Assembly: GCA_965369815.1 (NCBI GenBank)
Contig: CBDUQS010000004.1
Span: forward strand, 1 to 49,623
Reading direction: 5' to 3'
Source of the DNA: DAOWGG01 sp965369815
GTDB lineage: Bacteria > Patescibacteriota > Gracilibacteria > UM-FILTER-43-11
DNA length: 49,623 nt
This document shows, piece by piece, positions 41,256 through 49,256 of this stretch (its first letter is position 1; every line of letters begins with the position of its first letter). The translations under genes were made by a program, and so were the position numbers. Under the pieces are notes generated by a model. The model was not told the DNA's origin. It worked only from the letters and a program-made list of their open reading frames with translations, and searched no databases.

Positions 41256-42578
41256 ATGATCAATTGGCTTCGAAAAATCATCAGCCCCGACAACCCGATC
41301 CGTCTTTTTTGGCATCGATTAAAAGGAATGGCTGCGGCCATTCGATACGGATTTCCCGCCAAAAAAATGGTGTGTATCGGCGTTACTGGCACGAATGGTA
41401 AAACCACCACCACTCATATGATCGAGCACGTCCTCCGATCATCTGGTAAAAAAGTGGCGATGCTTTCCACTTCCGATTTTGCGATAAAAGGAAAGTTCAC
41501 CAAAAACAAATCCAAAAAAACCACCATGTCTCCATTTCACACTCAGAAATTCCTCAAACGCTGTGTTCGTCAGCATGTCGATTATGTCGTCATAGAAACC
41601 TCATCTCACGCGCTCCATCAGTCTCGTTTGTGGGGAATTCCATTCAGTATTTCGGTCATTACCAATATCACTCACGAACACCTCGATTACCACCGAACGA
41701 TGGAGAAATACAAAGAGGCTAAAAAAATTCTATTTAAAAACGTCAGCAAAACCTGCCATCGGCATTTGCCAAAAGCCCTCAGTCACATTCCGCATAAGCA
41801 GGCGATGATCCTGAATACCACTGATGAATTTTTTGAAGATTTCAATCAAATCACCTGCCCAACCAAAATTACTTATGGATTCGATCAGGGTGATTTGCGA
41901 GCACATCACATCAATTATCATAAATCAGGCTCCGTTTTTGCCATGCATTATGTAGAAGATGAAATTGGAATTGAGCTGAAAATCCCTGGTGCTTTTAATG
42001 TAGAAAATGCTTTGGCATCAGCGGGTGTCGCATTGGCTTGTAAAGTATCGCTCGACGACATCAAGCGAGGCTTAGAAACATTTGAAGGAGTTGGCGGTCG
42101 AATGGAAGTGATTAAAAGCCCTAAAGGATTTGAAGCATTAGTCGACTTTGCTTTAACGCCAGATGCTCTGGAAAGGCTTTATAAAACCCTTCGTGATTCC
42201 AAGCCCAATCGTATCATCGGCATCATCGGTAGTTGTGGGGATCGTGATAAGGAAAAGCGCCCCGCAATGGGCCGAATCGTCGCTCAGCATACCGACATCA
42301 CCATCATCACAGATGAAGAGCCTTACAGCGAAGATCCAATGGCGATTATGGAGGGAATTCTTGAGGGAGCGAAAGAAATCAAAAAATTAGAGGAAGGTCT
42401 TCATCTCATCGAAGATCGTTACACCGCAATCGAATTCGCGGTTCAGAATGCCAAGGAAGGCGACCTCATTGTTGTAACGGGAATGGGAAACCTGCCCACA
42501 AGAACTCTTAATCACGGTCCAATTGAATGGGATGAGCGAGAAGTGGTAAGAGAAATTATATCTAAATATTCCAAATAG
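41256..42578 (+). CDS. murE: MurE-like Mur ligase lacking the N-terminal domain
   Basis: A Mur ligase of 440 residues, cytoplasmic, adding an amino acid to a UDP-MurNAc-peptide. The P-loop GVTGTNGKTTTTHM is already at residue 42, so the usual uridine-binding N-terminal domain of about 100 residues is missing. ETSSHAL, HEHLDYHRTMEKY and SCGDRDKEKRPAMG are typical of MurE. The position of the DAP-specific DNPR motif reads TDEEPYSEDP, so the amino acid added cannot be assigned to DAP. A loss of the N-terminal domain is often seen in CPR MurE-like proteins; its partner or substrate handling is unknown. Confidence 0.83.
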   Translation: MINWLRKIISPDNPIRLFWHRLKGMAAAIRYGFPAKKMVCIGVTGTNGKTTTTHMIEHVLRSSGKKVAMLSTSDFAIKGKFTKNKSKKTTMSPFHTQKFLKRCVRQHVDYVVIETSSHALHQSRLWGIPFSISVITNITHEHLDYHRTMEKYKEAKKILFKNVSKTCHRHLPKALSHIPHKQAMILNTTDEFFEDFNQITCPTKITYGFDQGDLRAHHINYHKSGSVFAMHYVEDEIGIELKIPGAFNVENALASAGVALACKVSLDDIKRGLETFEGVGGRMEVIKSPKGFEALVDFALTPDALERLYKTLRDSKPNRIIGIIGSCGDRDKEKRPAMGRIVAQHTDITIITDEEPYSEDPMAIMEGILEGAKEIKKLEEGLHLIEDRYTAIEFAVQNAKEGDLIVVTGMGNLPTRTLNHGPIEWDEREVVREIISKYSK

Positions 42579-42588
42579 CGGCAAAAAG

Positions 42589-42617
42589 TTGACAATTGGT
42601 GTTTAATGTATTATATT
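42589..42617 (+). promoter_or_regulatory. Promoter of the 42639 gene
   Basis: TTGACA (42589-42594) and TATATT (42612-42617) with a 17-bp spacer give one of the best promoter matches in the window. Transcription would start about 15 nt before the ATG. Confidence 0.68.
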
Positions 42618-42638
42618 TCTCTCCATTAATTGCCTTCC

Positions 42639-43247
42639 ATGACTGATAAAAACAATTACTTCGGTTTTGATAATAAACCAAGGCTTAGTCTCGACGCGAT
42701 GCACCAAGCTGACAGAGTTCCTCTCCAGCCGGTATCGCATTTTCCGAATAAATCTGAAATAACACAAAAACCCTCAGAAATTGAAATACCTTCAGCGCCA
42801 GAAATTATTGCGGAAGCTCGACCTTATATCAAAGAGAGGTTAGGAAGGCCAATAGAGGGGTTAATAGAAAGTACTATCACCCAAATAAACGAATTGGTTT
42901 ATGAAGGAGATTATAGATTCGCCTATAGCATTCATTGTCAAACAGGGGTTGATGTATCTAATGATCCAGGATTCCGAGAGGTATTAGAAAATATTGTTGA
43001 TGATGCGATGAGGGGAAATATAGATGATGTTGATGGTCGATATTTTAGACTTTTTTATTTATTAGGTGAAGATTTTGATGTTAATTCCATACTTGGTTTG
43101 AAAGAGCTTATAGTGTTGGTTTTTGATAAATATAAAGATCATCGCTTACCAGCCAATGGTGGAGATAAACCACTTAATCGATTGGCAAAACTATTTAGAT
43201 CACAAATAGATTTTGGTTGGTACGAAGATGATGATGGTTGGGAGTAG
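42639..43247 (+). CDS. Hypothetical acidic protein (202 aa)
   Basis: It is not recognised. There is no signal peptide or membrane segment. A disordered N-terminal 50 residues (NKPRLSLDAMHQADRVPLQP, then Ser/Pro-rich) precede a helical acidic domain (LVYEGDYRFAYSIHCQTGVD and VDGRYFRLFYLLGEDFDVN), ending in an Asp/Trp-rich tail (WYEDDDGWE). ATG 42639 follows the promoter; an in-frame TTG at 42630 would lengthen it by three residues. It is probably cytoplasmic. Its own promoter separates it from the MurE-like gene. Confidence 0.65.
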   Translation: MTDKNNYFGFDNKPRLSLDAMHQADRVPLQPVSHFPNKSEITQKPSEIEIPSAPEIIAEARPYIKERLGRPIEGLIESTITQINELVYEGDYRFAYSIHCQTGVDVSNDPGFREVLENIVDDAMRGNIDDVDGRYFRLFYLLGEDFDVNSILGLKELIVLVFDKYKDHRLPANGGDKPLNRLAKLFRSQIDFGWYEDDDGWE

Positions 43248-43277
43248 ATATTGATATTGTGGTACAATCGGCAGGCT

Positions 43278-43976
43278 ATGAAACAATCGAGAATCTACAA
43301 CATCATTGATGGATTTTTAGTCATCAATAAACCCAAAGATTGGACTTCTTTTGATGTAGTCGCAAAAGTCCGAGGAATGCTCAATGTCAAAAAAGTCGGT
43401 CATACCGGAACTTTAGATCCAAAAGCCACAGGTGTGCTTGTTTTATGTGTTGGGAAAGCCACAAAATTAGCGATGGAAATCACAGCGACGGATAAAGAGT
43501 ACATCGCTGAAATCACATTAGGGTCAACATCTACAACCGATGATCAGGAGGGGGAGATCACCCCATTTTCTGAAAATCCGAATTCCCCGAGTCAGGCTGA
43601 TATCGAAAATTTATTCCCACAATTCACAGGGGAGATTGAACAAATTCCCCCCATTTTTTCAGCGATCAAAATTAACGGCAAGCGTGCTTATAAGTCCGCC
43701 AGAGCAGGTGAAGAAATTAAAATGAAATCCCGTAACGTAACCGTTCACGAACTCGAAATCATCGATTACAAGTGGCCCGTATTAAAGCTCCGTGTGCATT
43801 GTGGAAAGGGTTTTTACGTTCGCTCATTAGCGCGCGATATCGGCGAAGTCTTAAAAGTCGGTGGATATCTTTCCGCACTTGAAAGAACCCGCGTCGGTCA
43901 GTTCACAATCGATCAGGCGATCACCGTTGAGGAGGTGGATGAGGGAAAAGTGTTACCCCTGCAATCCACTCACTAA
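43278..43976 (+). CDS. truB: tRNA pseudouridine(55) synthase TruB
   Basis: The protein has 232 residues. It makes pseudouridine 55 in the T-loop of tRNAs. The catalytic block GHTGTLDPKATGVL holds the conserved Asp47; the N-terminal GFLVINKPKDWTSFDVV and the later KGFYVRSLARDIGE segment are typical. The family's C-terminal PUA domain is short or missing (family length about 300), which is common in CPR. ATG 43278 is chosen over an in-frame TTG at 43251; TACAAT ends 9 nt before it. Its last 24 bp overlap the convergent tpiA. Confidence 0.92.
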   Translation: MKQSRIYNIIDGFLVINKPKDWTSFDVVAKVRGMLNVKKVGHTGTLDPKATGVLVLCVGKATKLAMEITATDKEYIAEITLGSTSTTDDQEGEITPFSENPNSPSQADIENLFPQFTGEIEQIPPIFSAIKINGKRAYKSARAGEEIKMKSRNVTVHELEIIDYKWPVLKLRVHCGKGFYVRSLARDIGEVLKVGGYLSALERTRVGQFTIDQAITVEEVDEGKVLPLQSTH

Positions 43977-44603
43977 ATCCATCAAAACAGTTTTAGGATC
44001 AGTTGCGTTTGTTATACCGCTAGCCAAAAGAACTCCTTTGGCTCCAAGTTTAATACAGATGGCAACGTCTTTGCCGGTTTTTACACCTGCTCCAACTAAA
44101 AGCTTTTCTTTTCCAATTAGCTTAGCTGCATTTTCAATAATTTCTGGATGAGCGGTCGAAACTGAAATATCTCCACCAATCAATTCAGGTGGCTCAACGG
44201 CAATGTAATCCGGATCAAATTCCAAAAACGTCGCTCCCTCCTCTGGTGTCTCCGCGCATACAATGGTGGTTAATCCCACCTCTTTAGCGCGTGCAATTGA
44301 TCGCTTCAGCACGTCACGTTCTAAGCGTTTTTCAGAATGATTAAGAATTGTGCCTTCAGCACCAACCGACTTAACTGATTCTGGCAAAATATGACCGGTA
44401 CCACTGCCAAATTCAATCGGGTCAATGTGTTGAGCCATAACAGGAATATGAACCACATCAATAACCTTAGATAAATCAACTGCCTGTACGGCAATACGAA
44501 TATCAGCACCCGTTTCTTCAGCCACTTCCTGATGAAATTGAGCAAGGGCAATAGCGTTCTCAGCTGTCGCAGACTGATACGTTTTAAAATTCGTAATAAT
44601 CAT
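43953..44603 (-). CDS. tpiA: Archaeal-type triosephosphate isomerase
   Basis: It interconverts glyceraldehyde-3-phosphate and dihydroxyacetone phosphate in glycolysis. At 216 residues it is shorter than the usual bacterial enzyme (about 250) and it carries archaeal hallmarks: NFKTY with Lys7, NHSEKR with His89, AVEPPELIGG with the catalytic Glu137, and SGTGHILPESVKSVGA. The catalytic trio is therefore complete. It overlaps the convergent truB by 24 bp. No Shine-Dalgarno sequence. Confidence 0.9.
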   Translation of the reverse strand: MIITNFKTYQSATAENAIALAQFHQEVAEETGADIRIAVQAVDLSKVIDVVHIPVMAQHIDPIEFGSGTGHILPESVKSVGAEGTILNHSEKRLERDVLKRSIARAKEVGLTTIVCAETPEEGATFLEFDPDYIAVEPPELIGGDISVSTAHPEIIENAAKLIGKEKLLVGAGVKTGKDVAICIKLGAKGVLLASGITNATDPKTVLMDLVSGLQG

Positions 44604-44669
44604 CTTAATAACAAAGTTAACATCTAAAATTACGAACTAAGAATAGAATCAAGTCATCCGAAAAACAAC

Positions 44670-44700
44670 TTAATCCTTAATTCTTAATTCTTAATCCTTA
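44670..44700. repeat. TTAATCC / TTAATTC heptanucleotide repeat
   Basis: TTAATCC, TTAATTC, TTAATTC and TTAATCC follow each other, then TTAGC. It sits between tpiA and the end of the HTH-coiled-coil gene. It belongs to the family at 34131 and 35157, but here it is not next to a start codon. Confidence 0.75.
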
Positions 44701-44705
44701 GCTAA

Positions 44706-45332
44706 TTAGAACGCCCACAGAAGGAAAAGAATTGGCTCAGCCACCAAAAGAGTTCCTACTAAAGAAAGATAAATCCATTTAGCGACTCGTTCAGAGCGAA
44801 GCTTAGCTTCCATCTTAAGTTTAACCTCTTCATTCTGCTTAACACGTTGATCCATAGCAGAGTAAGCGTCTTGAAGCGCGCGATCTTTTTTGTTGAAATC
44901 AAGCATTGGAACCATGTGTTTTGCTTGAGCCTCTAATTGCCCAACACGGTAAGTTGCTGCTTCCAATCGATCCTGTTTTTCTTTTAGATCACCTTTAACT
45001 TCCTTATATAGTTCTTTGTAAATTTCCTGTTCAACTTTAGGCTGGCTCTTTTCAATTTTTTTAATCTTAACGTCTTTTACCGTTAGGTTTGTTTCTTTCT
45101 TAATTGATTCTTCAACACCTAAAATATTGTTTAGATTATCATCATTAATATCCACCAAACGTCCAATATGTTCTTTGATGATTTTATCAACATCTACTTT
45201 TTTAATTAAAACACGACGACCGTCTTTTCGGGTTTTGAATCGGTGTTTACGCATATAACGATCCACGGTTCGAGTAGACACTTTTAAGATCTTGCTCGCT
45301 TCGATACGATCTACATATTGAATTTTAGACAT
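44706..45332 (-). CDS. HTH-coiled coil-membrane anchor protein (208 aa)
   Basis: The N-terminal excisionase-type helix-turn-helix (about residues 5-55: RIEASKILKVSTRTVDRYMR, then GRRVLIKKVDVDKII) is followed by a Lys/Glu-rich coiled coil (about 65-175) and ends in a single hydrophobic segment (about 185-206, WIYLSLVGTLLVAEPILFLL). This build, a DNA-binding domain tethered at the C-terminus to the membrane, would fix a chromosomal site at the envelope or pass a signal to DNA. I know no named family with this exact layout. The ATG at 45332 has no Shine-Dalgarno sequence. Confidence 0.75.
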   Translation of the reverse strand: MSKIQYVDRIEASKILKVSTRTVDRYMRKHRFKTRKDGRRVLIKKVDVDKIIKEHIGRLVDINDDNLNNILGVEESIKKETNLTVKDVKIKKIEKSQPKVEQEIYKELYKEVKGDLKEKQDRLEAATYRVGQLEAQAKHMVPMLDFNKKDRALQDAYSAMDQRVKQNEEVKLKMEAKLRSERVAKWIYLSLVGTLLVAEPILFLLWAF

Positions 45333-45512
45333 AGGGCGGTTGTTGTTTATTTTGTAAAATTTTGTCGAACTTTATCTCTAACATGAATGTGGACAAAGCG
45401 TTAAGGCAAGTATAGACAGAGTGGACAAAATCGTCAAACCATTATGGTCAGAATTTGCCTATAATCAGGGTGACGAAAATAGGAAATGATTGCTTATATA
45501 TATAAAAACAAA

Positions 45513-45540
45513 TTGACCGAAAAATATTTAAGCTTATAAT
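45513..45540 (+). promoter_or_regulatory. Promoter of the 45631 cassette
   Basis: TTGACC (45513-45518) and TATAAT (45535-45540) with a 16-bp spacer. Transcription would start about 84 nt before the first ATG, a long leader compared with the near-leaderless core genes. Confidence 0.65.
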
Positions 45541-45630
45541 CGAGGCCTAATTCTGCTCGAACCCTTGATAAAGAATCAGTTCAGGGCAGGTTGATCTTTC
45601 ACTTCAATGTTGCAACAAAGGAGGATCCAG

Positions 45631-46014
45631 ATGGCGTGGTCTTATATGGCCGTTGTTCCGCTTCTGGTCGTGCTTGGTTTCACAATGATCAGCTTCCAAT
45701 ATTTGCTAAAGATCTTCTGGGATGCTGGTCGCAGGGCTTTTCGTGACTTCGTTCGGTTGATCAATCTGATTCGGGTGACTCCGATCCTTTCCTGGAGAAC
45801 TAGGATTTTTGAATTCTTGCTACCTACCTTGTTTCACGGAATCATCATCATTGCCTTTATAGTCATGGCAGGTTGGTGGGCTGTTCTGGCGATATTCACA
45901 TTTTTCTATTGTTACTTCTTGGCTTTCGCCATTATCGGTTTGTGGCCAGAATTTAAAACCGAACTCCATTTCCTAATAGATGGAGCCAGGCCGAATATCC
46001 TTCGAATTCGGTAA
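45631..46014 (+). CDS. Membrane protein with strong Shine-Dalgarno site (127 aa)
   Basis: The family is not recognised. It has two or three hydrophobic parts: about residues 4-30 and a long stretch about 64-104 that may form two helices, with a basic loop between (DAGRRAFRDFVRLINLIR). ATG 45631 is fixed by AAGGAGG (45618-45624) with a 6-nt gap; an in-frame ATG at 45607 lies upstream of that site and is rejected. It is the first gene of a two-gene cassette with its own promoter and terminator. Confidence 0.7.
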   Translation: MAWSYMAVVPLLVVLGFTMISFQYLLKIFWDAGRRAFRDFVRLINLIRVTPILSWRTRIFEFLLPTLFHGIIIIAFIVMAGWWAVLAIFTFFYCYFLAFAIIGLWPEFKTELHFLIDGARPNILRIR

Positions 46015-46025
46015 GGAAGGTTTTC

Positions 46026-46109
46026 GTGAATACTCCGGCAATCGTTTCGACAATCGTTTTCATCGTCGTCGCCGCGCTTCTTGCCATCGATCGGCAAAGA
46101 CGCATGTAG
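46026..46109 (+). CDS. 27-residue single-pass membrane peptide
   Basis: GTG 46026 to TAG 46107 encodes MNTPAIVSTIVFIVVAALLA followed by IDRQRRM: one hydrophobic helix and a basic end, the usual look of a small membrane subunit. AAGGAAGG (46013-46020), overlapping the previous stop, is 5 nt before the start. The codons keep a reading frame with no stop inside, and the gene fits exactly between the preceding stop and the terminator. It may assist the neighbouring 127-residue membrane protein. Function unknown. Confidence 0.5.
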   Translation: MNTPAIVSTIVFIVVAALLAIDRQRRM

Positions 46110-46136
46110 AAAGGGATCGCCCATAGTAGCAACATT

Positions 46137-46176
46137 GAAGAGCCGCAGCATGTTTTTCTAAACAGGCGGCTTTTCT
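46137..46176 (+). terminator. Intrinsic terminator of the 45631-46109 cassette
   Basis: AGCCGC (46141-46146) pairs with GCGGCT (46166-46171), extended by GAA/TTC, and TTTTC follows. Confidence 0.7.
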
Positions 46177-46190
46177 AAATATCTGTTTTT

Positions 46191-47300
46191 TTATTTCATC
46201 AGCTTTCCAATAAATTCATCAAACAAATAAGCCGCATCCTCTGGTCCTGGGCTAGCTTCTGGATGAAATTGAACCGCAAACCACGGTTTGGTTTTATGTT
46301 TAATTCCTTCAACCGTTCCATCGTTTGCATTTTCAAACCACACCTTCCAACCTTTTGGTAGCGTTTTATGATTCACTGCAAACCCATGATTCTGAGACGT
46401 GATATAGCAACGCCCTGTGTCTAAATCGATACAAGGTTGGTTGGCACTACGATGTCCGTATTTCAATTTATAAGTATCAGCACCAACAGTGAGTGCCATT
46501 AATTGTGTACCCAAACAAATCCCAAAAATAGGCTTTCCTTCTTTCATTACATGTTGAATTGAATCCGTTGCCTGCATAGCCATTTTCGGATCCCCAGGTC
46601 CATTAGAAATAAATAATCCATCATATTTTTCCTTCAAATTTTTAATATCAAAATTCCATGGAAGTCGAATCACTCGAACTCCACGATCTAAAAAATTCCG
46701 AATAATATTGTGTTTAATCCCACAATCTAAAAGGGCAACAGTGCATTTAATCTTACCTTTTGGTTTCAAGATCGTCATTTTTTTAGGAGAAACTTCGGCA
46801 GCTAAATTGTTTAAATTTGGATCACTGAAAGTCATCGCTTTATTGTAGTCAGTTTTTTCGGGAACAAATTTCCCCAGCATTACTCCATGCTCTCGAAGTT
46901 TTTGGGTAAGCGCTCTTGTATCCACATTTTGAATCGCAGGAATCTCATGCTTCTTCAAGAAATCGGCCAAACTTTTTTTGGCTTCCCAATGAGAATAGTC
47001 CTCAGAATATTCATTAACAATAATTCCACGCAGATGAACTTTCAGGCTTTCAAGTCGCTTACTCAACCCTGCTTCCAATGTACATTCGCCAGGCACACCA
47101 TAATTACCGATCATCGGATAAGTTAAAACTAAAATCTGCCCTCGATACGACGGATCAGTAAAAGTTTCAGGATAACCCACCATTCCAGTATTAAAAACCA
47201 CTTCACCATCAATAAACCAACCCTTTCTTTTCGGAGAAAAACCGAACGAGTCACCAATGACTTCAGTTCCGTCTTTTAGTATCAGTTTTAATTTTGTCAT
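46191..47300 (-). CDS. carA: Carbamoyl-phosphate synthase small subunit
   Basis: The protein has 369 residues. It hydrolyses glutamine and passes ammonia to CarB for carbamoyl phosphate, the entry to pyrimidines and arginine. The N-terminal CPSase domain (GYPETFTDPSYRGQILVLTYP) leads to a class I glutamine amidotransferase domain with the nucleophile in GICLGTQ, the TSQNHGFAV segment and the catalytic His-Glu in QFHPEASPGP. The usual GICLGHQ has Thr in place of His. The start is 1 nt after the recJ stop, so the two are one operon. carB is not in the window. Confidence 0.93.
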   Translation of the reverse strand: MTKLKLILKDGTEVIGDSFGFSPKRKGWFIDGEVVFNTGMVGYPETFTDPSYRGQILVLTYPMIGNYGVPGECTLEAGLSKRLESLKVHLRGIIVNEYSEDYSHWEAKKSLADFLKKHEIPAIQNVDTRALTQKLREHGVMLGKFVPEKTDYNKAMTFSDPNLNNLAAEVSPKKMTILKPKGKIKCTVALLDCGIKHNIIRNFLDRGVRVIRLPWNFDIKNLKEKYDGLFISNGPGDPKMAMQATDSIQHVMKEGKPIFGICLGTQLMALTVGADTYKLKYGHRSANQPCIDLDTGRCYITSQNHGFAVNHKTLPKGWKVWFENANDGTVEGIKHKTKPWFAVQFHPEASPGPEDAAYLFDEFIGKLMK

Positions 47301-47301
47301 A

Positions 47302-48972
47302 TTATTCAGATGGCTTTAGATCCACAACTCTTAACTGCAATTTTTTTCGCCCATTCCATTCATTAATTTCCAAATTGCACACAATGTCATGAGGTTTGGC
47401 TGGATCAATTTTATCAAGATGTTGTCCAAAACGAAAGGCAATTGCTCCAATGGTTTGATCGCCATGTTGAATGGGAAATTGAAGGTGTTCAGCGTTACTT
47501 CCAACCGATCGAAGTTTGAGAATTTTTACATTTTTAATCAATAAATTCGGCTGTGGGTTCTCGGCACCAAAGGGTTCTAGTCGGCTGATCTTATAGCAGG
47601 TTTCAAAACTGAGTTCATGAGGTTTGATCTCACAATCAATTGGTATGGATCCAACAAAATCATTGGGATCAATACTGGATTCACCAGCCTTTTGAACACA
47701 ACTTAAAAACTCATCAATATTTTCTTTTGGAAGGGTAAAACCTCCCGCCATCACATGGCCACCAAAGGCACTGAAAAGGTCTGCCGCCGCTTCGCGAATG
47801 GTTCCCGTGATATCAAAATTATCAACACTTCTCATCGAGGCTACAAATTCAGTTTCTCGTTCTTGCATCGCAATAGTTGGCCGATGAAAACGATCCGCAA
47901 CTCCGCTAGCAATCAATCCAAGAAGTCCCGATTTCCAAGCTTTGTTTTTAAGAACAATAATGTTCGGAAGCGATTCCATTTGTTCAATTTCAGCAACCGC
48001 TTCGTTAACATATTGCTGAGTGTATTCCCGTCGTTCAGCGTTTAATTCATTTAATTTGACCGCTTTTTCTAAGTTCCCAATCAGCAGTTCAAAGGCATGA
48101 AGAGGGTCGTCAATTCGACCTGCAGCATTGATTCGAGGGCTGATTTGAAACCCAATCGTTGTACTGGTGATTTTGTCTGTTGATAAATTGGCTACTTTTA
48201 GAAGCTCTAAAATACCCTCATTTTTACCTTCAGTTAATCGCTTAACTCCTTCTCGAACCATGATTCGATTTTCACCGGTTAGCGCCATACAATCCGCAAC
48301 AATACCAAGGGAAACAATCCCAAGTTGATGGTCTAAATAGGTTTTTGCTTTCTCCTCATCCCATACATCATAAGCTAAAATGGTAACTATTTTATAGGCT
48401 AGGCTCGCTCCACAAATTTCTTTATTAGGATACTCGCAATCAGGTCGTTGAGGGTTAACAATGGCACAGGCATTCGGAAGTACTTCTGGCATGCTGTGAT
48501 GATCGGTCACGACCACATCAATTCCTAGTTCATTGGCCAGTTCAACCTCTTTAAAATTCGAAGTTCCGCAATCAACTGTAATGATCAAATCAATATTTTG
48601 CTCTTTGAACTGACGAATGAAGTAATCTTTTAATCCATATCCATCATTTTCACGATTAGGAAGGGTATAATGAACATCAGCTTCCATTTTTTTCAAAAAA
48701 TCATACATCACCGCAGTGGCCGTCACTCCATCAACATCGTAATCTCCGAAAATCATGACTTTTTCACCATCACTAATTGCTCTTTTAATACGCTCAACCG
48801 CTTTATCAACTTCCTTTAAAAGATTAGGATCGTGCAAATCATTCATGGTGCCATTGAAAAATAACTCGGCCTTTTCAGGCGAATTAATACCACGATTCTT
48901 CAGCAACTTTGCAACAATCGTCAACTCTTCACTTTCATTCTTTATAACCCATTTTTTACCTAGTAAACTCAT
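47302..48972 (-). CDS. recJ: Single-stranded-DNA 5'-3' exonuclease RecJ
   Basis: The protein has 556 residues, near the family's usual length. It holds the DHH phosphoesterase motifs (DYDVDGVTATAV, TVDCGTSN, VTDHHSMPE, NPQRPDCEYPNKEICGASLA) and the DHHA1 motif FGGHVMAGGF, then a C-terminal OB-type region. RecJ degrades single-stranded DNA in recombination and mismatch repair. It is upstream of carA in a tight two-gene unit with the stop and next start 1 nt apart. A TTGCCA-18-TATTAT promoter lies at about 49027-48998 on this strand. Confidence 0.93.
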   Translation of the reverse strand: MSLLGKKWVIKNESEELTIVAKLLKNRGINSPEKAELFFNGTMNDLHDPNLLKEVDKAVERIKRAISDGEKVMIFGDYDVDGVTATAVMYDFLKKMEADVHYTLPNRENDGYGLKDYFIRQFKEQNIDLIITVDCGTSNFKEVELANELGIDVVVTDHHSMPEVLPNACAIVNPQRPDCEYPNKEICGASLAYKIVTILAYDVWDEEKAKTYLDHQLGIVSLGIVADCMALTGENRIMVREGVKRLTEGKNEGILELLKVANLSTDKITSTTIGFQISPRINAAGRIDDPLHAFELLIGNLEKAVKLNELNAERREYTQQYVNEAVAEIEQMESLPNIIVLKNKAWKSGLLGLIASGVADRFHRPTIAMQERETEFVASMRSVDNFDITGTIREAAADLFSAFGGHVMAGGFTLPKENIDEFLSCVQKAGESSIDPNDFVGSIPIDCEIKPHELSFETCYKISRLEPFGAENPQPNLLIKNVKILKLRSVGSNAEHLQFPIQHGDQTIGAIAFRFGQHLDKIDPAKPHDIVCNLEINEWNGRKKLQLRVVDLKPSE

Positions 48973-48997
48973 AATCTAATTAATCAAGGAGGTGAGT

Positions 48998-49027
48998 ATA
49001 ATAGCCGATAGTTTTCGATTTTGGCAA
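48998..49027 (-). promoter_or_regulatory. Promoter of recJ-carA
   Basis: On the minus strand TTGCCA (49027-49022) and TATTAT (49003-48998) are 18 bp apart, about 25 bp before the recJ ATG. There is no Shine-Dalgarno sequence before that ATG on this strand. Confidence 0.5.
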
Positions 49028-49047
49028 ATGAGTTCCCTCTCTTTGTA

Positions 49048-49076
49048 TTGACAAAATAGACAAAAAATTGTAGAAT
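49048..49076 (+). promoter_or_regulatory. Promoter of the 49257 gene
   Basis: TTGACA (49048-49053) and TAGAAT (49071-49076) with a 17-bp spacer. Transcription would start about 49083, leaving a leader of about 174 nt. Confidence 0.7.
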
Positions 49077-49098
49077 GCATATTACTTGCCCCAAGAAT

Positions 49099-49205
49099 CC
49101 CTCATCAGGGTGTTCTGTGGCAGTGATCTTATACAATTCGCTGATTTTTTAGTGTCGGTTTCAACCTCATTTTCTAGACTTAGAAGATGGCGTTGAGATC
49201 GACAC
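49099..49205 (+). promoter_or_regulatory. Structured leader of the 49257 gene
   Basis: CCCT-CATC-AGGG (49099-49110) is followed by a long-range stem: GTGTCG and CAAC (49152-49157, 49162-49165) pair with GTTG and CGACAC (49092+100-49205, i.e. 49192-49195 and 49200-49205). The leader is far longer than those of core genes. It could carry regulation; no known riboswitch class is recognised. Confidence 0.4.
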
Positions 49206-49256
49206 AGCAAGGTGTTGCTCAATCATTTGTATGAATCTTAATGTTTGGAGAGAGAA

